Source: Heliopora coerulea
Taxonomy: Eukaryota; Cnidaria; Anthozoa; Scleralcyonacea; Helioporidae
Length of the DNA: 64,000 nt
Reading direction: 5' to 3'
Assembly: GCA_030142905.1 (NCBI GenBank)
Contig: JASJOG010000072.1
Span: 248,001 to 312,000 of the forward strand
A program made the position numbers and the translations under genes. This document shows, piece by piece, positions 45,622 through 59,700 of this stretch. The notes beneath the pieces were generated by a model. The model worked only from the letters and a program-made list of their open reading frames with translations, searched no databases and was not told the origin of the DNA. How positions within the stretch are numbered: the stretch's first letter is position 1; each line of letters opens with the position of its first letter.

Positions 45622-45806
45622 AACACAACACCAAGGGAGGGATTCTCGCTTGTTACAATCGGAAACAGATAAAAATATTCTATCCTCGACGTTTCGAGGA
45701 TACTAACTCTCCAGACGAAGGGCCTTTGCTCGAAACGTCGAGGATAGAATATTTTTATCTGCTTCAGATTGTGGCAAGCGAGAATCCCTCCCTTTGGTGT
45801 TGTGTT
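45622..45806. repeat. 77-bp-arm inverted repeat with hammerhead-like centre
   Basis: Arms 45622-45698 and 45729-45806 (aacacaacaccaagggaggg ... cctcgacgtttcgag) pair with about five mismatches. The 30-bp centre and right arm read CCAGACGAAGGGCCTTTGCTCGAAAC, like the hammerhead core at 37175-37210 but with A instead of U in the CUGA box, so catalytic activity is unlikely. Confidence 0.8.
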
Positions 45807-45879
45807 GTTGCGCCGCTGCCTACGCTGGACCAGCCTTGTTGTTGATCTTATGTAAAAAAAGATTTAATGGTCCTAATAC

Positions 45880-46655
45880 TTGGTGAGATATGACAAACAT
45901 ATTACAAACACTTGCAAGAGACGTAGTCAACGTGTTGGAGTTCTAATGAGGCTCAGGAACTTAATACCCAGAGACACGAAGCTGAAACTTTTCAAAGCTG
46001 CCATTCTCCATTTTGGCCTACTGTCACCTTGTTTGGCATTTTTGCCACGCAAGTGACTGTAGGGAACTTGGACGTATTCAGGAAAGGGCACTAAGGGCAA
46101 TTTACTGTGACAAAATGTCCAGTTATAATGAGTTGTTGAACAGGGCAAATTTATGCAGCCTACAAAACGGAAGATTACAAGATTTGGCTATTCTTAAGTA
46201 TAGAGTTAAGAACAACGTATGCCCTAGTTATATTGTAGACTTATTTCAAAGATTAAATGCGAAATACGATTTAGGTAATAAAGAATTTACCGTTATTAGG
46301 TTTAATTCAGCGACATATGGTAAACATTCTGTCAGATACTTAGGGCCTAAAGTATGGGATATTGTATCCAGTAATATTAGAGAGTTGCCAACGTTATTAT
46401 CTTTTTAGAAAAACATCCGTAATATAGATTTAAATTCTTTTTTAGTTGATAACCAATGTAAAAAGTGTATTTTATGCACTACTTAATCATCTTAGTGAAT
46501 CTATTCATTCTTATACCCGTTTATTTTTTTAATTTAGTTAGGTGTATCTTACATTTGTAACATATTATTTAGTGTCCCCGTTTAGTGGTTATCTACTGCC
46601 ATTTCAGCTAGACACTTAAATAACGTTATCTATCCATCTATCTATCTTTGCGCGT
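45880..46655 (+). pseudogene. LINE retrotransposon 3' end
   Basis: C-terminal part of a LINE ORF2: RVGVLMRLRNLIPRDTKLKL, a frameshift near 46005, then YCHLVWHFC, RIQERALRAIYCDKMSSYNE, LCSLQNGRLQDLAILKYRVK, GKHSVRYLGPKVWD to a TAG at 46406. In the same frame after the stop, KNIRNIDLNSF and CKKCILC continue to the usual cysteine-rich end. About 200 bp of 3' UTR follow and end in ATCT repeats (46622-46648), a common LINE tail. Confidence 0.85.
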
Positions 46656-47798
46656 TCCTCGTTTGTCACTGTTCGACACGGAGCTCTCAACAGCACTCGA
46701 CAGTCGATGAAAGCTGCCTTGAACTAGAGATTAGCCAGATGCTTTAGCCCAGTGCTTCTTAACCATTTTTACGAGCTAGAATCTAGCCATTGAGCAATAA
46801 CAATTCAGATGGTTGGGGAGTGTTGCTAAAGGTCACGTGCAGACAGCCTCATTCAAAGTTGGTGTGGGAGCACTGGGAGGAAGAACCAAATGTACGTCAA
46901 TGGGACGTCACGGTCAGCCAGGGTCACGTCTATATCATCATCTTCACTGCACGCTCAGAAATATTTTGAACATATTCGTAACCAAAAGGTTTTTTCGAAA
47001 ATTCTGACCTCTTTTAGTGTAAGATAATGTAAAATGGGTAAAATCAAACAATTTCTTGTTCCCAGTGGACCGGTCAATACCTCGGTTTGTGAAGAAGTGA
47101 CCTGAAAAACCCGATAGAGTAGCGGAAGTCTAACCCACTGCTGTTTTAACTGTGATTCAAAATTGTTTTGAAATACCGATTTCAACTTTGAAAATTACAG
47201 ATAATTTGGTCCACCGTGCGACCAAGAATTTACTTTAGAAAAATAAAAAGTCGAAATAAATCCCACATTCCAATATGGGGGCAGGAATAGCCGGTGTGCT
47301 GAGAGACCCTGGTCTCTTAGTTTCCAAATCAGTGAGAGGCGTTGAGAAAAAGCATTAATTAGGTTTGACCTTCCAAAAAACTCCCCCGCCTTTAAGTGAG
47401 GGCTGATTTTCTTTAGTTATCGGTGTGCTCTTGATTGCCTCAGAGCTAGGGCTTTAGGTTAGGGTTCGGACATGGCTTGGGGTCAGTTATATTTCATAAT
47501 TTTTGACCCGTGAACCTTTTAGCGGGTCACCCACTTCTACCTAAGGGTGAGTCACCGGTGGATCACCTATCACTTGGGATTATTGACTGATGATCATTTA
47601 CCGGGGTTATTCATCCCTGTCAACTGGCCGAGGTCTCAATATCAACATCCGCCTTGCTCTCATCTTAAAACAAGTGCTGTTTATAGAGATAGGCAGATCA
47701 TCCTTTGTGACCTTCTTGGACGGGAGAAGTGGATAGCCGGCCAGAAACGTGATATGGTCGTGAAAGAGTGAAATAAGTAAAGTCTTTAACCTGCTGAA
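46656..47798 (+). other. 5' flank of the Na+/H+ exchanger gene
   Basis: About 1.1 kb without a recognised gene. Short open frames at 46813-47007 and 47547-47771 show no domain. Expected to hold promoter and 5' UTR; no TATA box is obvious. Confidence 0.4.
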
Positions 47799-50700
47799 AT
47801 GATGAACGTTACTACCGGCGCTCTTTTGGTATTCCTGCTGACATTTCAACAGCTCCACGGCAATGCGTTTTCAAAATCAATTGGCATGTCTGTTGAAAAT
47901 TCTTCAAAGACAAACGCTGAAAAACATGGCAATGACACTCATTCGGACAAACACCTCGAACCTCACAAAATAAAGGTGGCTAAATTTGACTTTGATAATA
48001 TTGCTACGCCTTTCGTTGTGGCTTTATGGGTCTTGCTAGCAAGTCTGCTGAAATTAGGTAAGTAAACAGCACATAACAAAATAATTTTTTGCCATAATAT
48101 TGGTGTTGAGTAGTTACTCATCAGTTGAATATTGTATGTCTTATAAACTATCTAGCTATAGTATGTTTGAGAGAGCTCCTTGAAGCTGTTTTAGCGTTTT
48201 GTAATTTGTGATTTGGTAAAGCATACCATGTACCAGATTTAACATGTTCGTTAACTGATGAGCGAAGATATAAATTTCCATTGGAAGGTAATTTATTTGT
48301 AGGTTTACGTGATGTATAGTATCAGTGTCAGATATAGAGTTCTGCAAGCCTGCGATCAAAACCAGAATAATCTGTTGTCAGAAACAAACCGAAACTGGTT
48401 CCCATCTTCGTATTGTCTGTCGTTGTCGTGTTCCGGAAAACAGACAATTAAAATTATGTAACTCTCAAATTGACAGCTGTTGCTCTTTCTCGGCGGCGGT
48501 GTCACATCTATCAACCGCTCTTTTTACCTCCAGGGGGCCAACCTTATAAAATAGTCATTAACTTTAACTATCATTAACAATAACTACTATATAAACTACG
48601 TAACTATGGTTAGCTAACAACATGATTTAAGTCATTAAATCGTGTTGTATATAGTGGCTTCTTGAAGTATTTTTAAGTTATGGAATGGTGAATTATGTAG
48701 GCACAACCTGGGTATCAAATGACACTGAAGTGAAAAGTGAAATTAATCTGTCAAACAAGGAGGAAAAAGTTAATGTTTTGAAACAAAAGCAGTTACTGTA
48801 GAGTTGGAAAGATGGTATACCCAATAGTTAACTGATAGGCTATGGTCTCTCTGAGCAGATGTAAGTCACAAATTTGGCTCTCCTGGTAACCAATGCAATC
48901 AAATTACACCAAAACAATAACCCCAAGAAAAAGTATTGGAATTACTGAATTATTTAACCAAACATGTTGTAGTTTTGACAAATACATCTTAGGATGGTAC
49001 TTCAAGCTTTACAATTCACCATCATCACAAAGGGTATCCCCCAATATCTTTATAGCTTTGCCTCAACTGAGGTCTCAGTGAAGACTACCTTACTCTACAG
49101 AATGGAATAAAAGTCCTCAATGAAAATAAAACGAAACTTCACAATTAACCTACACTGCTGAAGTCAACTGAAAAATGTTGACTCCACCGGGATTTGAACT
49201 CGCACCTTAATTGTGAAGTTTCGTTTCTTAATACCCTGAGGATGATTCTGAAATACAATGAAAATAAGAGAAGTGTTAATATATTGGAAAGCGGTCTACG
49301 TGCACCCCTGCAAAGACAAGTTGGCAATCTTGAATTACTATTGGTTTATTTTTCAAAATAACTTTCAGTTGTTAAACTTCACTTGAAAATATGAATGTTA
49401 ATATCATCTTGTGATGTCATTGAACACTCAACAAGAATCTGCCATAAATATTTCTTTTTCAAAATTGATCACCATTATGAGGGGGATTTTGTTTAAAAAC
49501 ACCCCATGGCTAACTTTCATTGCAATCTATTAACATGATATTTAGTAATATGCAAGTTTTTAAAAATTGATCTAATTTTTTTTTTTATATTCCAGGTTTT
49601 CATATGTCACACAGACTGTCAAAATTTGTTCCAGAATCATGGTATGTGCAGCATTACATACAAAGAACTGTCTCTTAATAATGTGTATCCTTGGTGTAGT
49701 ACATCTAATTATAACATCCTGGAGACAAAATTCATAACAACTGCCAGTTTAAATATTCATTAATGTGCATCTTAAGTAGCCTCACTTGTCTTGTTTAGAA
49801 ACAAAGATTCTTTTGGATTAGAACACAAGGATGACACCTGGGAGGCTAATTCACTAGCTCATAAAGAATGTTTTAAATAGCTACCGTTACAAATTAAGTC
49901 TATGTATCCATAGATAGGTTTATATGTTTATAGGAATTCATATTTTATTAATTTATTTATTTATTTTTTGTCAGTGTAATTATTCTACTTGGAGTACTGC
50001 TTGGTGGATTGTTCGAGTACGGTAAACTAGAATTATAATGCTGTAAACTTTATAAAAACTCAGATCTTTTATTTACCCTCAACTTGTCCCTTGGAAGCGC
50101 AGTACTATATAGTTTTAATGAAGGTGGGAAATGTTAGGGCTAACTCATGAAACAAAGCTGTAGATACAGAACTGTTACTCTTAGATATGCTGTACACTCT
50201 TGCTTTTCAACAGACAATTATATGCCTTTATAAACTATATACATTTCAAAAAGTACCAATATTTCAATACAAATTCAGGAAAACATGCTTTGAACTAAAA
50301 TACTAGACTAGTCCACCTGCTGCCATAATTGTCCCTCTGAAAGTTAGTGCCATCCAGTTTATTTGGTCCCTAAGCATCTACTCCATTAATTTTTTTGTCC
50401 ATAATTTCTCTCTAATTTCTTATTTTCCCATATTTTTGCTAACACCCCGAATTGTTGTCCCTGCCATTGCCACTAGGTTACATTGTTATCTGGAAGATAG
50501 GAAGTTGAGGTTGGGGAGGACAGAGTGGAGGAGTTTTCCTGTCACTGTTCATGGACATAGATTAAATATATAAGGAAGTATAAGATAAGAGAGACAACAA
50601 AAAGAAATTAGAGACCTCAAAAGAACCTAGAGAAAGTGATGGTAGTTGAGATAAAGACAAATGTCAATAATTTGTCATCTTGAAAGTAACAAATAGTTTT

Positions 50701-53700
50701 CTTTGTGCACTGCTGCAGATAAAAACCAGAGTTGAAATGTCCTGTTATACTTGTGTTTATGTAAGCAAGACATTAATGGCAGCTAATTTTTATTCCAATC
50801 TTCTAGTTTAATTGATTATGAAGAGCATGTCACAAAACTTCCTTTCTTTACCTCAAGAATTTTCTTCTTATTCTTGCTTCCACCGTAAGTAGATATGATT
50901 TTTTTAATGAGATATTTGGGTCTAGAGCAACAGAAATATTGAACTGTTGTGTTATATGTCATTTAGAAGTAAAATCTGTCTAAATTTTATAAATTTTACT
51001 AGATTTTTTGTAAATTAAATCTGGCCCAGGCCAACTTACTTCATTTATAAAAGTGAGACATGTGGCAAGCCAGTTGATTACAAAATTAAATCTTTGTTGT
51101 TTATTCTATTTATAGAATAGTATTAGAGGCAGGTTATTTTCTTCATACCAGAGCATTCTTTGATAACATTGGAACTATATTACTTTATGCTGTTGTGGTA
51201 AGCAAGTTAATGAACTTATAATTAATTTTATTCTTGTACCAGAGCAACAGAAGACACATTTTTGTTTGTTCTGTGCTGTTACGACAGTATCAATATGTGC
51301 CTCATGTTACTGATAATATTACTTTATATATAATTATTATGCTTTCTTTCACAGAGGAGTATTATACCTGTCCATTGCATTTGGGACAGCTTGATTAAAT
51401 TTTAATCTCAGAAAGGAGCTCAGCCTGATGTTTTTCCTGTAATTCACAATGGTTTTCCACATTTAGAACAATGCTACAATAACATGATGGACAGAAATCA
51501 CTAGAATGAAAAAGAGAATTCACAGTTTTCTGTCTTCTGTCTTCTGTCTTATAGGGGACAATTTTCAACACTTTTACTGTTGGTAAGTAGATGTAGCATA
51601 TAAAGGCCACATCCAGGACTTTTTGAAGGACATGGAGTGGGAGGGAAAGATCTTCCCTTATATTCCCTGCCAAGCTACACGAGGACTGAAAATGAGAACT
51701 GTTTGATCTGATTGTGTGAAGATGCCTTAAGAATAGCACTTGACCAGTTCTTCTTCAAAGGCAAATTGACCAAGCTCTTATGATTAAAAGCCTTGAAAAA
51801 TTACTGTTTGAAGGAGCACTAAATGTTTATTCCTTGAAAATTTTTTTTCATAAAAATATTTAAAAGATAAAAACAAAACAACAAAATATTTCATTTTAAA
51901 AATGGGCACACATGTTTAGGAGATGGTGTGTTGTATACCCCCAGCATCTGTTAACCACCCGACCCAAAGATCTACGCCCGGTAAGAATGCAGATTTCTTC
52001 CAAATTAGCCAAAGTCTGAAGAAAAGGTTGGTGATGGGAAACTAAAAAAATACAGTTCTTTGATTCACATAAAACCGAAGGGTAGTTATGTTTATATAAC
52101 AAGGAGAGCTGAGCTTTCATTTTGTTGTCTAATTAAGTTTGCATTCATACAGCTTTGAATTTGTTTTTTGCTTGGAACTTTGAAATGAATTATGGATTTT
52201 TGATGTTTATGGCTTTAATTGAAGACCAGTAAATGGAAAACCTATTTTGTTGATGCAGCATGTTCATCTTAGGTTATTTCTTCTAATCTCATTCCAAAAT
52301 GGGTTTTCTTTTCCTCTTCTAAGCTCCCTGTATTTGAGCCCATTGTAAACCCTTTTCAAAGTTAGTTATGGTACTTATTTGTCCTCATACTGTATGTTTT
52401 AGGTTTGACTCTTTTTGCTTGTACTGACCTCAACATCAGCTTAATACAGATGCTCTTATTCTCATGTCTAATTGCGGCAGTTGACCCTGTGGCAGTAAGT
52501 ATATTTATGTATATGTACTGTGTGTACTGATTACTTATTAAACTAGTCACTAATTACTAGTGTGGGGTCTGTGCAGAAAAGTATTTGCCTGAGGTTTTTG
52601 TTCAGGCCAAGCTACGAAGGAGCGAGGTATATATGGTAAAAACGGAAGGCAAATACTTTCCCGTACACACCGAATAAACCAGATCAATATGGAATTTATT
52701 CTATAGCTGTTGGTTCCTTCCTTGATCACTTCTAACGAACATTGTTTTGCGATGTAGCGATGTAGATTTACTGACTAAGTTTTTACCTAAGACTTTTTGT
52801 TATTTGTATATGTTTATCTAGTTTTGTACTTAAAGTCATCGTTGAGAGATTCAACTAAGTCTTTACCCATTTGTTGTTGTAAATCTTTTGTAAAACATAC
52901 CAGGATCTGATTTGTTTGTCTTCAAATGAACTCAGAAATTTCCCTTCCAAAAGTTGCTGCTCTGTACGAAAAACTTATTGCATGGCTAGGCAGCCAATCA
53001 GTGTGCGTCATTTGGCGCACAGACTGGATAGCGAGCTCAGCCATATAATAAATGTAGATATATGTAAGTATATGTATATTGTTGCAAAACCTTAGTGGAC
53101 AGAGTTTGTTTTTTGAAACTTCTTAACAGGTTCTTGCTGTGTTTGAAGAAGTGCATGTCAATGAAGTGCTGTATATTTTAGTTTTCGGAGAGTCGTTATT
53201 GAATGGTCAGTACTGTGTTTTTAATTCTTAGATTCATTAATCTCTTCTCCTTTCTTTTGTCTCCCCTCCCTATCATATTCCTTTCCCCCCCCTTACCCTC
53301 TCTTTTTCATTCTTTTCCAAGTTCCGTTGCCCTATTGGTTCCTTTTCATCCTCCCTTCCTCTCACTCTCTCTCTCCCTCCTTCCTCCAACCATTTCTTTC
53401 ATCCATCCATCCATCCATCCATCCATCCCTCCCTCCTTCCCTCCTTCCCTCCTTCCCTCCTTCCCTCCTTCCTTCCTTCCTTCCTTCCTTCCTTCCTTCC
53501 CTCTATCTCTCATTCCCTCCTCTCCTTCCCTCCTTCTCTCCCCCTTCCCCTTCCCTCCCTTTGCTCTCTTCCGTCCGTCCGTCCGTCCTTCCTTCCTTCC
53601 CCTTTCTTTAATTTGTTTCCTCTTTCCCTCCGTCCGTCCTTCCCTTCTATTTCTCACCTCCTCTTTTCGTCCCTTCTCCTTCCTCTCTTCCTTTCACCTT

Positions 53701-56700
53701 TTTCAATTTCTTTTATCAGTTCCTTTACTTTCATTCTTATTCTCCAGTTGATTGACCTCATAATTTCTCTTCCATGCTTGTGTACAGTCGACCCCACAAG
53801 CACGTAAACCATTGCAACAACTTGAACTGTTCTTTGTATTAGTAAAAAAATAAGTGATAGTCCGTATATCCAATGTAGATGCTGTCACAGTTGTCTTGTA
53901 TCGGCTTTTTGAAGCCTTAGTTACCCAGGAAACAATTAAAGTTGAAGAGGTGAGGAAAATCCAACTCTCTCTATATATATATATACCTGTGTAAAACGTG
54001 TCAAGATGAATTGTAATTGGAAGTTCTTACTATGACCCCTCAAAAATTTTGGACGCTTTTGATTTTGGTTATAAAGTTCATCTTTTACGTATGCACTAAT
54101 TATGTCTTTGAAACTGGAAATAAAATCCTCGAATTGCTTCCAAGAATTTGCTGCCTGAAAAGAAACACGTCCAGAAATTGGGGCTGAAACTGTAAAGAGT
54201 TTCATATGAAGAGTAAAGATATGCGCCCAGCTTAAAACTGTAAAGCGAAAAGCCATAACGACAGTTTCAAATGTTTTAAAGTAAGTTAACTAGCGTTTCG
54301 TTGCAAGGTGCCACATCTTGAGAGTACTGTATTATAAAAATATCAGTGTCTATTTATAATTATTCTCGCATGTAAATATAAAATTCTTGCCGGTATATAT
54401 AGACATTGATAACTTTGTAATACTACACTCTGAAAATGTACACCGTACGTTGCAACGGAACGTTCATAAATTTATTTTAAAATATTTCGAATTCAATAAA
54501 AAGCACAAGGATTTGCGGTAACGTCATGTCATTTATTGTTACATTTTGTTAGACAACATGACGTTACCCCACACTCCTGTGCTTTTTAATGAATTTATCG
54601 TCATGCCAAGCTTTAAATCTCTTATATTTCAAATTGTCTTTACAGCCTTAATTTTGAGCTGGGCTGTTACCTTTATTTTTCGCTTACGTCTTCCGCCCGG
54701 AAAAATCTATCGCGACGACTTTCGTATGAGTGACCTTTTTCCTTATCTGTCGAGTTTGTTAATTAACACACGTCTGTTATTTTCAGGTTTTTGTTGGCGT
54801 CGCGGCATTTTTCGTTGTTAGTTTGGGAGGGATAATTATCGGAATTTTCTGGGGATTCCTAACCGCATTCTTAACCAAATACACGGATCACGTAAGAGGT
54901 GAGAGCTTGGGCACCAATCCGGTGGGGTGATGTGTCACCCTGTTTTTTGGTCAAAGGGGATATTTATGTAACTACCCTCAACTTTTTCCTATTAACAGTA
55001 TATCACAAATTGAACAAACATCCTATGCACGCTCTGATTGGACGAGCCTCATTTTCTCTCAGAGTAAGGAGACACACTGACGTCATCTTCATTTTGTATC
55101 AGAGTACAGAAAGATGGATGAGTTCATGAAACTCGAAAAACCTTGATAATTTTATAAAACAAATAGAAAATTGCTGGAGTGTCTCAGTGTCGTAAAAGAA
55201 ATATTCATGGCGCCATTTCAACCGTACAAGCACTAGAAAACACTTGGCTACGCCTCGTATTTTCACTAGGTATTTTGCAGTTGAAATGACGTCATTCATG
55301 TTTCTTTCACGACACTGAGACGCTCAAGCAATTTTCTATTTGTTAATTACATGTGCACCGTATGACCAGGACGATACGGTTAACTCCCTGGCTGCGGTAT
55401 CAAACCCTTATACCATATTTACTCGATTAAACGCCTCCCCCGATTAAGCGCCGCATATAAGAGCAAATATATTAAAGAGCGCCCTCCGCGAATAAGCGCC
55501 GCATTTATTCACAACAATGTGGCGCTTAATCGAAGCATCATGAGACGAAATTGTTCGAGGAGCCAAACGAAAAAAAGCAAGTACGGTACAACTGAAGCTA
55601 AACCAACCTCGGAAATTTATTCTCCTTATTACAATGTTTTTCATTTGCTAACATTTGCTTGTTATCGTTTACAAATGTTACGATTTTTTAAAGAGCACCG
55701 CCCTCAAACGCCGCCCCCGAATAAGCACCGCATCCGAAACACTAAAAATTTAAAGAGCGCCGCGGCGTTCAATCGAGTAAATACGGTAATTGTACTCTGG
55801 CTAGCGTGAGGCAATTTTACCCCACCCGAAGCCAGACTATTTTGCTGCACCGAACGTGGTGTAAAATTCTTGACAATTTTAATTCCCATATCCAACCCCC
55901 TACCAAACTTTCGGCGCGGATTTATGCCCTTGGGTGAGAAAGCAACACATGTGAACCAGTTTAAAGACTTTCTGTTCCCACATTGGTCAAACGTGTTTTT
56001 GATGTTTTTCAGTCTTGGAACCAATCTTTGTTTTTGGTATGAGCTACATGTCCTATCTGAATGCAGAACTCTTTCACTTTTCTGGGATCATTAGGTGAGT
56101 CTTGGTAAAAGTGACGTGGTCGCTTTCTACGTCAGTCGTCGTTAGACAACACGACTCCCCATTTCCGAATGTCTAAGGGAGTGTTTTACTCCTTTTTCCC
56201 ATTTTTAGCGTATTCTCACGCCAATTTTCACAGGTTTAGAGGGAAGTGGGAGTGCCGTATTTGATATTTTATATTTCGCAGTGCGGCATTTGGTATCTTA
56301 TATCTAGATTAATGATAACTACCTCCCCCGCACATTGCTTGGCAGATTGTGCGTATTGTGGACGTTCCATTTTTATCTTCTACTAAGCAATCTGATTTGG
56401 CAGCCATGAATGACAGACCGAATAAATTGGCGTAAGTGGACTGCATTAGGACTCGACAATACACCCAAAAATTTGTTTGGATAATTTCACAGAATGTCGT
56501 GTTACTGTGACAATCTGTCATTCGGCTGCCAATATCCAGTTTACCGAGGAAGTCCTGAGAATGAGTATAACTGTGAAGCGTTACAACTGCTGTAATTTGA
56601 TAGTTAGAAAAAAATCTGTACGTCTCGTGAGTGTCTAAGTGTTAATTCAATATGTTAAGTTTTGCATTGCAATTAAAATATTCTCGGTAAATAGAATCCG

Positions 56701-59700
56701 CGTGTGTTTTTCAAGTACGTACATAGTCCCTTGACATATTAAATTTTGGAGCTACCAACTTTCGTCTGCAATCTCGGACCCAGGATCTTTGTCCAGCGTG
56801 AGAAAAACAGGAGCGGGGGATAAGACACTGAGTCCGAGGTTGCTCTTGCCTGATTTTTTACTTACTTAGTTTATAATTTTTTTTTTCAGCATTGTCACAT
56901 GCGCTATCGTTATGAAGCCATATGTTGAGGTGAACATCTCGCAGAAATCCAGAATCCCGGTGAAATATTTCATGAAAATGGCCAGGTACGCGAGGATATC
57001 TCCTGTAAACAACCGTAAACAACTCTAAGTTCATAGAAAAGTACATCGTGGTGAGGATTTGGTAAAGTAAATAAATTTCTGAGAATGTTGGTTACGCATG
57101 GGGCGGGAAGTTAAGCGAGGCTTAGATTTGCTGGAGGAATCTTCTCAGAAAGTAGAAAAGTGAAGCGAACCATTATTTAAGAAATACCAAATGGATTCCC
57201 GTGTTTGGATACTGTGATCGAAACATGGGAATCCATTTGGTATTTCTTTTATAGAATAACGACAGATGAAAAGCAGTTTCCTTAATAAACACAATGATGA
57301 TGTGGGCAATTCTGCCAAAAATCATCAACTACTATTCAGAGCCAAGCTTATGAAGATCGAACTTTGGTCAACAAAACAAAGCCACTTCAACGCAGTGACA
57401 AAGAGGAAAAAAAAGGGTGTTTTTTGAAGCTATTTGAAAGTCAACCAACGTACCAAAGTTTTAAATCACAGTATTCAAACACACGAAAACCGTTACGTGC
57501 TTCTTTTATAAAATAATAGACTGAACGTGCAAAACAAACTTTTTGGCCGTACATTTTTGGCGGGAAGTTTTCCGTGTTTGGATACTCTTATCCAAACGCA
57601 GATATTAACCAATCAGAGCTTGCGAACGAGTCACGTTATTTTGTAGTCCTAAATACTGTAATTGGCGTCATTTTTGTTATTTTTCGAGTGGGCAATGGGG
57701 AAGACGGGGCGCTACTAGAGACGTTTGCCCCTGAGCGTCGACAATGTTCAATTTGCCACTAGTCCCTGTCCAAGTATCTCTATTACTGACCTTGATAGGT
57801 CTGAGGTTACATATTGGGAATTACTGTTTATTTGTGGTAATATTAAACCAAGACACTCGTGATTTTTGAATTACTTACAGCACGATTTCTCATTTGCAGT
57901 TCTCTCTCAGAAACGATAATCTTTATGCTGTTGGGAGTGATCATATTTAACCGTCGTCTGGAGTTCAGAGCTGGCTTCATCTTTTTGACCATCCTTTTTA
58001 TTACAATTTACAGGAGTCTGGGTATGTAACATGTCAATTACAACATTTCGTATATTTTTCTTTGTTGTACAGTTCTTGTCCTTATGTTGTTGGCAGTACC
58101 GTGTCGAGCCGTGATGTATTAGAGATCTGCCTACTGATTACTTACTAACCGACTGTAAGATCTGTGCGGGAAAGTATTTTCCTGAGGTTTTCATACAAAT
58201 CGAAATACATGACAAACGGAAAAGCCGTAACCTTGTTGGTGTGTATGCGCGTGTGCGCTTGTCTGTATTTGTGTTTGTGTCAAGATTGGTGTGTCTGTAT
58301 CAGTGTCGATGTCTGATCAAGGTTGGCACGTGTGTGTTTGGGTACGTGTGGGATCGTCAGAGCTGGTGTATACGGCAATGCTGGTGTGTGCACTACTTCA
58401 ACCAGTTAAATTTTCAGAGTGAATAACGAGCCCTGTAAATTTGTTGGAACAAAACGTATTCACAAGTCATTCTCCTCCATCCTCCATACCAATGTTGCAC
58501 TGCAAGAAAAGAATGTTCTCTGGAAACATCTTTGAGAGAGGGAAGCTGGGCTTAAATTAATCATATCCATATTTCATGCAATTGCAAGGAAGCTTTTTAA
58601 CCTGTTCGAACTAAATCTGTCCATTATTGTTGGAGTGATTTTACTCACGTTATTTTCAATGTTACGTCTAGGTGTTGTTTTACTTACATGGTTGGCCAAC
58701 AAAATCGGACGATTGAACAAGTTGGGAAAAGTTGACCAATTTGTCATGGTAGTGTCATACATGTTTTTTACTTTACGTTTGATTTTAGCATCTTGACCGC
58801 AGCTTCCTTCACTGGGCCTTGCGATGTGTCATGGGAATAAAAAACATCAAAACTTTGCGACTCTTAGGTCGACATTTCGGTCTCTTTGACAGCAAAGAAT
58901 AAACGGGAGAGCTCAACAAAAGACACGAAATACTGGCATTATAAAATTGATTGATTATATCAAACGTTATTTTGCATCGTGCAAGATCATCAGAGAATGA
59001 GTGATAGGTATATCACACAGGTTATATATTCATACGATATTATAACCAAAGAATCCCGAAAATAGTGGCATTATTACATTACTCGAAAATAAAAATCGTG
59101 TATACAAACGCATATATACTTTGGTGAGAACAAAAAGTTTCAAATGAAAGGAATTTAAAATTTGTTTAAATTGTTTTATTGAACTCGGTGAAAGTTTTTC
59201 ATTCATTTAATCTTTCAGGCTTACGGTGGACTTCGGGGCGCTGTTGCATTCTCTTTGGCAACTCTTATAGATGAAAACCACGTCCCAGCTAAAACAATCA
59301 TGGAAACAACGACAATTGTAGTGGTATTTTTCACTGTGTTCTTTCAGGTTAGCTTTGTTGAGTATTTTTTTTAAAAGCGGCTTTCTTTTGGGACTATTCT
59401 GGAACACGAATTCTTGGAATGAATAATAATTGGATTCTTTTCGGATATATCCTAGTTTAGGAATTCACCGAGTGGCGGTCTGGCTGTTGTAAGGGACGTT
59501 CTTTGGGGACTATATCCGGAAATAAAACACGATTAAGTCGGTTTTCTTTGTTCTTTCGAGGGTTTTATCCTCCGTGGAAACCTATCTAAACAAAGGAGCG
59601 TTTGAAAATCTGAAGGGATAGTATTTACAATCTGTGACAACAATTAATCCAAGAAGGAACACAAACTGAAAACATGTTTTACACTTTTCAAAACAAAACG

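Noticed and set aside
47440..47475. Telomere-like 'ggctttaggttagggttcgg'
   Set aside because: Only about two imperfect units; too short to be an interstitial telomeric array.
53203..53751. 182-codon plus-strand open frame and its minus-strand partner
   Set aside because: Produced by the polypyrimidine tract; the translation is Pro/Ser/Phe/Leu low complexity and lies between two exchanger exons.
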